Source of the DNA: Bombus terrestris
Lineage: Eukaryota > Arthropoda > Insecta > Hymenoptera > Apidae
Direction: 5' to 3'
Assembly: GCF_910591885.1 (NCBI RefSeq)
Contig: NW_025963578.1
Coordinates: 310,001-374,000, forward strand
DNA: 64,000 nt
This document shows, piece after piece, positions 57,434-64,000 of this stretch. Every line of letters begins with the position of its first letter. The first letter of the stretch is position 1. A model generated the notes under the pieces. It ran no database searches. It worked only from the letters and a program-made list of their open reading frames with translations, and was not told where the DNA came from. The translations under genes were made by a program, and so were the position numbers.

Positions 57434-57843
57434 GGGCACCGTTGGACACCGTTGGACATCGTTGGACACCGTGGGACAACGTCGGACAACGTGGGACAAC
57501 GTGGGAAACCATGGAACAACGTGGGACAACGTGGGACAACGTGGGACAACGTGGGACAACGTGGGACACCGTTGGACATCGTTGGACACCGTGGGACAAC
57601 GTGGGACAACGTGGGACAACGTGGGACACCGTTGGACACCGTGGGACACCGTTGGACAACGTGGGACAACGTTGGACAACGTGGGACAACGTGGGACACC
57701 GTGGGACATCGTTGGACAACGTTGGACATCGTGGGACAACGTGGGACAACGTGGGACAACGTGGGACAACGTGGGACACCGTTGGACACCGTGGGACACC
57801 CTTGGAGACCGTTGGACACCGTGGGACACCGTTGGACACCGCT
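57434..57843. repeat. Marker cassette 14 (subtype III, GTAGG lost)
   Basis: 410 bp with CCCTTGGAGACC. The GTAGG marker is GTTGG (near 57,671), so the TAG seen in the other near-complete cassettes is absent, and the next B unit is a D. This is either loss by substitution or repair from a normal unit. Confidence 0.83.
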
Positions 57844-58263
57844 GGACATCGTTGGACACCGTGGGACAACGTGGGACAACGTGGGACAACGTGGGACAAC
57901 GTGGGACAACGTGGGACAACGTGGGACAACGTGGGACAACGTGGGACAACGTGGGACAACGTGGGACAACGTGGGACACCGTTGGACATCGTTGGACACC
58001 GTGGGACAACGTGGGGCAACGTGGGACACCGTTGGACATCGTTGGACACCGTGGGACAACGTGGGACAATGTGGGAAACCATGGAACAACGTGGGACAAC
58101 GTGGGACAACGTGGGACAACGTGGGACAACGTGGGACACCGTTGGACATCGTTGGACACCGTGGGACAACGTGGGACAACGTGGGACACCGTTGGACACC
58201 GTTGGACATCGTTGGACATCGTTGGACACCGTTGGACACCGTTGGACACCGTTGGACACCGTG

Positions 58264-58433
58264 GGACAACGTGGGACAACGTGGGACAACGTGGGACAAC
58301 GTGGGACAACGTGGGACAACGTGGGACAACGTGGGACAACGTGGGACAACGTGGGACAACGTGGGACAACGTGGGACAACGTGGGACAACGTGGGACAAC
58401 GTGGGACAACGTGGGACAACGTGGGACAACGTG
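58264..58433 (+). repeat. 17-unit pure type-A run
   Basis: Seventeen GGACAACGTG units in a row between a B/C block and a B-C-D block. A similar 17-unit run lies at about 62,214-62,383. Both meet the quadruplex rule with 7-nt loops. Confidence 0.82.
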
Positions 58434-58500
58434 GGACACCGTTGGACATCGTTGGACACCGTGGGACAACGTGGGACAACGTGGGACACCGTTGGACACC

Positions 58501-58980
58501 GTTGGACATCGTTGGACATCGTTGGACATCGTGGGACACCGTTGGACATCGTTGGACATCGTTGGACACCGTTGGACATCGTTGGACATCGTTGGACAGC
58601 GTTGGACACCGTTGGACACCGTTGGACACCGTTGGACACCGTTGGACACCGTTGGACACCGTTGGACATCGGTGGACACCGTTGGACATCGTTGGACACC
58701 GTGGGACAACGTGGGACAACGTGGGACACCGTTGGACACCGTTGGACATCGTTGGACATCGTTGGACATCGTGGGACACCGTTGGACATCGTTGGACATC
58801 GTTGGACACCGTTGGACATCGTTGGACATCGTTGGACAGCGTTGGACACCGTTGGACACCGTTGGACACCGTTGGACACCGTTGGACACCGTTGGACACC
58901 GTTGGACATCGGTGGACATCGTGGGACACCGTTGGACACCGTTGGACATCGTTGGACACCGTTGGACACCGTGGGACACC
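58501..58980. repeat. Local 240-bp tandem duplication
   Basis: The stretch from three C units through E, C-C-B-C-C, GGACAGCGTT, six B units and GGACATCGGT is repeated 240 bp later (58,501-58,740 and 58,741-58,980) without a noted difference over the shared part. After GGACATCGGT the first copy returns to B-C-D-A-A and the second continues as in the other blocks. Confidence 0.8.
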
Positions 58981-59780
58981 GTTGGACACCGTTGGACATC
59001 GTTGGACACCGTGGGACAACGTGGGACAACGTGGGACAACGTGGGACACCGTTGGACAACGTGGGACAACGTGGGACAACGTGGGACAACGTGGGACAAC
59101 GTGGGACAACGTGGGACAACGTGGGACATCGTGGGACAACGTGGGAGAACGTGGGACAACGTGGGACAACGTGGGACAACGTGGGACAACGTGGGACAAC
59201 GTGGGACAACGTGGGACAACGTGGGACATCGTGGGACAACGTGGGACAACGTGGGACAACGTGGGACAACGTGGGACAACGTGGGACACCGTTGGACAAC
59301 GTGGGACACCGTTGGACAACGTGGGACACCGTTGGACATCGTTGGACACCGTGGGACAACGTGGGACAACGTGGGACACCGTTGGACACCGTGGGACAAC
59401 GTGGGACAACGTGGGACACCGTTGGACACCGTTGGACATCGTTGGACATCGTTGGACACCGTTGGACAACGTGGGACAACGTGGGACAACGTGGGACACC
59501 GTTGGACACCGTTGGACATCGTTGGACATCGTTGGACATCGTGGGACACCGTTGGACATCGTTGGACACCGTTGGACATCGTTGGACACCGTGGGACAAC
59601 GTGGGACAACGTGGGACAACGTGGGACACCGTTGGACATCGTTGGACACCGTTGGACATCGTTGGACACCGTGGGACAACGTGGGACAACGTGGGACAAC
59701 GTGGGACACCGTTGGACATCGTTGGACACCGTTGGACATCGTTGGACACCGTGGGACACCGTTGGACACCGTTGCACACC

Positions 59781-60120
59781 GTTGGACATCGGTGGACATC
59801 GTGGGACACCGTTGGACACCGTTGGACATCGTTGGACACCGTTGGACACCGTGGGACAACGTGGGACAACGTGGGACAACGTGGGACACCGTTGGACAAC
59901 GTGGGACAACGTAGGACACCGTGGGACACCGTTGGACACCGTTGGACACCGTTGGACACCGTTGGACACCGTTGGACATCGGTGGACATCGGTGGACATC
60001 GGTGGACATCGTGGGACAACGTTGGACACCGTTGGACATCGTTGGACATCGTTGGACAGCGTTGGACACCGTTGGACACCGTTGGACACCGTTGGACACC
60101 GTTGGACACCGTTGGACACC
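59781..60120. repeat. 330-bp segment, block-3 copy 2
   Basis: 3,920 bp after the previous copy, with GTAGGACACC near 59,913, where the next unit is D rather than B. GGACATCGGT is replaced by GGACATCGTT near 60,124. Confidence 0.76.
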
Positions 60121-61353
60121 GTTGGACATCGTTGGACATCGTGGGACACCGTTGGACACCGTTGGACATCGTTGGACACCGTTGGACACCGTGGGACACC
60201 GTTGGACACCGTTGGACATCGTTGGACACCGTGGGACAACGTGGGACAACGTGGGAAACCATGGAACAACGTGGGACAACGTGGGACAACGTGGGACAAC
60301 GTGGGACAACGTGGGACAACGTGGGACAACGTGGGACACCGTTGGACATCGTTGGACACCGTTGGACAACGTGGGACAACGTGGGACACCGTTGGACACC
60401 GTGGGACAACGTGGGACAACGTGGGACACCGTTGGACACCGTTGGACATCGTTGGACTTCGTTGGACACCGTTGGACACCGTGGGACAACGTGGGACAAC
60501 GTGGGACAACGTGGGACACCGTTGGACAACGTGGGACAACGTGGGACACCGTTGGACATCGTTGGACACCGTGGGACAACGTGGGACAACGTGGGACAAC
60601 GTGGGACAACGTGGGACAACGTGGGACAACGTGGGACAACGTGGGACAACGTGGGACAACGTGGGACAACGTGGGACAACGTGGGACACCGTTGGACATC
60701 GTTGGACACCGTTGGACATCGTTGGACACCGTGGGACAACGTGGGACAACGTGGGACAACGTGGGACACCGTTGGACATCGTTGGACACCGTTGGACATC
60801 GTTGGACACCGTGGGACAACGTGGGACAACGTGGGACAACGTGGGACACCGTTGGACATCGTTGGACACCGTGGGACAACGTGGGACAACGTGGGACAAC
60901 GTGGGACACCGTTGGACATCGTTGGACACCGTTGGACATCGTTGGACACCGTGGGACAACGTGGGACAACGTGGGACAACGTGGAACACCGTTGGACATC
61001 GTTGGACACCGTTGGACATCGTTGGACACCGTGGGACACCGTTGGACACCGTTGCACACCGTTGGACATCGGTGGACATCGTGGGACACCGTTGGACACC
61101 GTTGGACATCGTTGGACACCGTTGGACACCGTGGGACAACGTGGGACAACGAGGGACAACGTGGGACAACGTGGGACAACGTGGGACAACGTGGGACACC
61201 GTTGGACACCGTGGGACACCGTTGGACAACGTGGGACAACGTGGGACAACGTGGGACAACGTGGGACACCGTTGGACACCGTTGGACAACGTGGGACAAC
61301 GTGGGACAACGTGGGACAACGTGGGACAACGTGGGACACCGTTGGACACCGTG

Positions 61354-61763
61354 GGGCACCGTTGGACACCGTTGGACATCGTTGGACACCGTGGGACAAC
61401 GTCGGACAACGTGGGACAACGTGGGAAACCATGGAACAACGTGGGACAACGTGGGACAACGTGGGACAACGTGGGACAACGTGGGACACCGTTGGACATC
61501 GTTGGACACCGTGGGACAACGTGGGACAACGTGGGACAACGTGGGACACCGTGGGACACCGTGGGACACCGTTGGACAACGTGGGACAACGTAGGACAAC
61601 GTGGGACAACGTGGGACACCGTTGGACATCGTTGGACAACGTTGGACATCGTGGGACAACGTGGGACAACGTGGGACAACGTGGGACAACGTGGGACACC
61701 GTTGGACACCGTGGGACACCCTTGGAGACCGTTGGACACCGTGGGACACCGTTGGACACCGCT
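61354..61763. repeat. Marker cassette 15 (subtype III)
   Basis: 410 bp, 3,920 bp after cassette 14, with GTAGG present near 61,593. Two consecutive D units occur near 61,544-61,563 where the other cassettes have B-D. It is the last near-complete cassette in the window. Confidence 0.85.
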
Positions 61764-64000
61764 GGACATCGTTGGACACCGTGGGACAACGTGGGACAAC
61801 GTGGGACAACGTGGGACAACGTGGGACAACGTGGGACAACGTGGGACAACGTGGGACAACGTGGGACAACGTGGGACAACGTGGGACAACGTGGGACAAC
61901 GTGGGACAACGTGGGACAACGTGGGACACCGTTGGACATCGTTGGACACCGTGGGACAACGTGGGGCAACGTGGGACACCGTTGGACATCGTTGGACACC
62001 GTGGGACAACGTGGGACAACGTGGGAAACCATGGAACAACGTGGGACAACGTGGGACAACGTGGGACAACGTGGGACAACGTGGGACACCGTTGGACATC
62101 GTTGGACACCGTGGGACAACGTGGGACAACGTGGGACACCGTTGGACACCGTTGGACATCGTTGGACATCGTTGGACACCGTTGGACACCGTTGGACACC
62201 GTTGGACACCGTGGGACAACGTGGGACAACGTGGGACAACGTGGGACAACGTGGGACAACGTGGGACAACGTGGGACAACGTGGGACAACGTGGGACAAC
62301 GTGGGACAACGTGGGACAACGTGGGACAACGTGGGACAACGTGGGACAACGTGGGACAACGTGGGACAACGTGGGACAACGTGGGACACCGTTGGACATC
62401 GTTGGACACCGTGGGACAACGTGGGACAACGTGGGACACCGTTGGACACCGTTGGACATCGTTGGACATCGTTGGACATCGTGGGACACCGTTGGACATC
62501 GTTGGACATCGTTGGACACCGTTGGACATCGTTGGACATCGTTGGACATCGTGGGACACCGTTGGACATCGTTGGACATCGTTGGACACCGTTGGACATC
62601 GTTGGACATCGTTGGACAGCGTTGGACACCGTTGGACACCGTTGGACACCGTTGGACACCGTTGGACACCGTTGGACACCGTTGGACATCGGTGGACATC
62701 GTGGGACACCGTTGGACACCGTTGGACATCGTTGGACACCGTTGGACACCGTGGGACACCGTTGGACACCGTTGGACATCGTTGGACACCGTGGGACAAC
62801 GTGGGACAACGTGGGAAACCATGGAACAACGTGGGACAACGTGGGACAACGTGGGACAACGTGGGACAACGTGGGACAACGTGGGACAACGTGGGACACC
62901 GTTGGACATCGTTGGACACCGTGGGACAACGTGGGACAACGTGGGACACCGTTGGACACCGTGGGACAACGTGGGACAACGTGGGACACCGTTGGACACC
63001 GTTGGACATCGTTGGACATCGTTGGACACCGTTGGACACCGTTGGACACCGTTGGACACCGTGGGACAACGTGGGACAACGTGGGACAACGTGGGACAAC
63101 GTGGGACAGCGTGGGACAACGTGGGACAACGGGGGACAACGTGGGACAACGTGGGACAACGTGGGACATCGTGGGACACCGTTGGACATCGTTGGACACC
63201 GTTGGACATCGTTGGACACCGTGGGACAACGTGGGACAACGTGGGACAACGTGGGACACCGTTGGACATCGTTGGACACCGTTGGACATCGTTGGACACC
63301 GTGGGACAACGTGGGACAACGTGGGACAACGTGGGACACCGTTGGACATCGTTGGACACCGTGGGACAACGTGGGACAACGTGGGACAACGTGGGACACC
63401 GTGGGACAACGTGGGACAACGTGGGACACCGTTGGACACCGTTGGACATCGTTGGACATCGTTGGACACCGTTGGACACCGTTGGACACCGTTGGACACC
63501 GTGGGACAACGTGGGACAACGTGGGACAACGTGGGACAACGTGGGACAACGTGGGACAACGTGGGACAACGTGGGACAACGTGGGACATCGTGGGACAAC
63601 GTGGGAGAACGTGGGACAACGTGGGACAACGTGGGACAACGTGGGACAACGTGGGACAACGTGGGACAACGTGGGACAACGTGGGACATCGTGGGACAAC
63701 GTGGGACAACGTGGGACAACGTGGGACAACGTGGGACAACGTGGGACACCGTTGGACAACGTGGGACACCGTTGGACAACGTGGGACACCGTTGGACATC
63801 GTTGGACACCGTGGGACAACGTGGGACAACGTGGGACACCGTTGGACACCGTGGGACACCGTGGGACAACGTGGGACACCGTTGGACACCGTTGGACATC
63901 GTTGGACATCGTTGGACACCGTTGGACAACGTGGGACAACGTGGGACAACGTGGGACACCGTTGGACACCGTTGGACATCGTTGGACATCGTTGGACATC

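Larger units (their letters stand above)
1..64000. repeat. 10-bp tandem satellite array filling the window
   Basis: Every base belongs to a head-to-tail array of a 10-bp unit, GGACA-N-CGT-K, in one orientation. Variation is concentrated at position 6 (A, C or T) and position 10 (G or T). The core GGACA..CGT is almost invariant. Main units are GGACAACGTG, GGACACCGTT, GGACATCGTT and GGACACCGTG. Individual units are 50-70% GC, and the plus strand is richer in G than C. Each normal unit carries one CpG at positions 7-8. The array begins before base 1 and continues past base 64,000. I see no unique DNA, spacer, transposon or inverted segment anywhere. Known biology: long homogeneous short-unit arrays are satellite DNA maintained by unequal exchange and conversion. 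Inference: eukaryotic heterochromatic or subtelomeric satellite; species unknown. Confidence 0.98.
46670..64000. repeat. 15-kb class repeat, block 3 (rearranged, open-ended)
   Basis: From about 46.67 kb the sequence aligns again with the start of block 2 (GTAGG at 46,763 against 31,113, offset 15,650). By 49.47 kb the offset is 14,220, so about 1.43 kb is missing relative to block 2. After about 50.69 kb collinearity breaks into recombined pieces: a second subtype II cassette, a threefold repeat at 53.1-55.8 kb, the 330-bp segment twice 3,920 bp apart, and two subtype III cassettes. It runs off the window. No gene lies inside. Confidence 0.75.

Noticed and set aside
9019..63999. Minus-strand open reading frame of over 18,000 codons (repeats like HVVPRCPTLS), plus a second of about 16,800 codons in another frame
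   Set aside because: The consensus unit has no stop in any frame and its length is not a multiple of three, so all frames are open by default. Several overlapping frames are open together, there is no codon-position pattern, no signal peptide, no domain, and no unique N- or C-terminus.
1..64000. CRISPR array
   Set aside because: Repeats abut directly with no unique spacers, the unit is only 10 bp, and there are no neighbouring cas genes.
1..64000. Bacterial repeat protein gene such as an ice-nucleation, adhesin or TAL-type gene
   Set aside because: Those have repeat lengths divisible by three, conserved non-repeat ends and synonymous variation. None of these is present here.
1..64000. Telomere or known centromeric satellite
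   Set aside because: The unit does not match TTAGGG-type telomere repeats, alphoid repeats or a CENP-B box. The G-rich strand is similar only in having GGG tracts.
1..64000. Promoters, ribosome binding sites, terminators, tRNA, rRNA or origins
   Set aside because: No sequence outside the repeat exists in which such elements could be recognised, and the unit lacks inverted repeats long enough for a terminator or tRNA fold.
1..64000. Transposable element or viral insertion inside the array
   Set aside because: I saw no break in the 10-bp pattern other than the two small register shifts, and no target-site duplication, long terminal repeat or coding remnant.
1..64000. Synthetic or purely artefactual sequence
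   Set aside because: Marker accumulation, private substitutions and nested duplications look like natural satellite evolution. Assembly duplication of the 15-kb blocks remains possible and is listed as a finding to test.

Overview
The whole 64 kb window is one uninterrupted tandem array of a 10-bp unit, roughly 6,400 copies, with consensus GGACA[A/C/T]CGT[G/T]. It runs off both ends of the window. I found no gene, RNA gene, transposon, CRISPR array, origin or unique sequence. The window is best read as the interior of a GC-rich satellite or mega-minisatellite array. A pure array of this length points to a eukaryotic genome (heterochromatin, subtelomere, pericentromere, microchromosome or sex chromosome). 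Species and chromosomal context cannot be read from the sequence, because there is no flanking unique DNA.

The array is not random. Four main units make up almost everything: GGACAACGTG (type A, about half by eye), GGACACCGTT (B), GGACATCGTT (C) and GGACACCGTG (D). Rarer ones are GGACATCGTG (E), GGACAACGTT (F) and GGACATCGGT. Type A occurs in runs. B and C form alternating blocks. D almost always closes a B/C block before an A run. On top of this lies a hierarchy of longer repeats: local duplications of 140-310 bp, a roughly 410-bp marker cassette seen about 15 times in near-complete form, frequent cassette spacing near 3.0-3.1 kb, and a tandem block of about 15 kb present twice (about 15.98-31.03 kb and 31.03-46.46 kb), with a rearranged third copy from about 46.67 kb to the end.

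Layout: 1-14,480 is a left domain with its own markers (GGTCAACGTG, GGACTACGTG) and 3.3-3.5 kb and 7.05 kb internal duplications. A single-base register slip lies at 14,480/14,481. 14,482-15,980 is a transition zone. The three 15-kb-class blocks follow. The only other register break is at 23,851-23,855, where an 18-bp deletion is inferred from the second block. Otherwise length change occurs in whole 10-bp units.

The enormous open reading frames here (over 18,000 codons on the minus strand) are arithmetic by-products. The unit has no stop codon in any frame, and 10 is not a multiple of 3, so every frame reads the same decapeptide. I therefore list no CDS. The points of interest are the nested repeat architecture, the 10-bp lattice of intact CpGs, the long runs that meet the G-quadruplex rule, and the fact that such an array could act in chromatin, methylation or factor binding rather than by coding.
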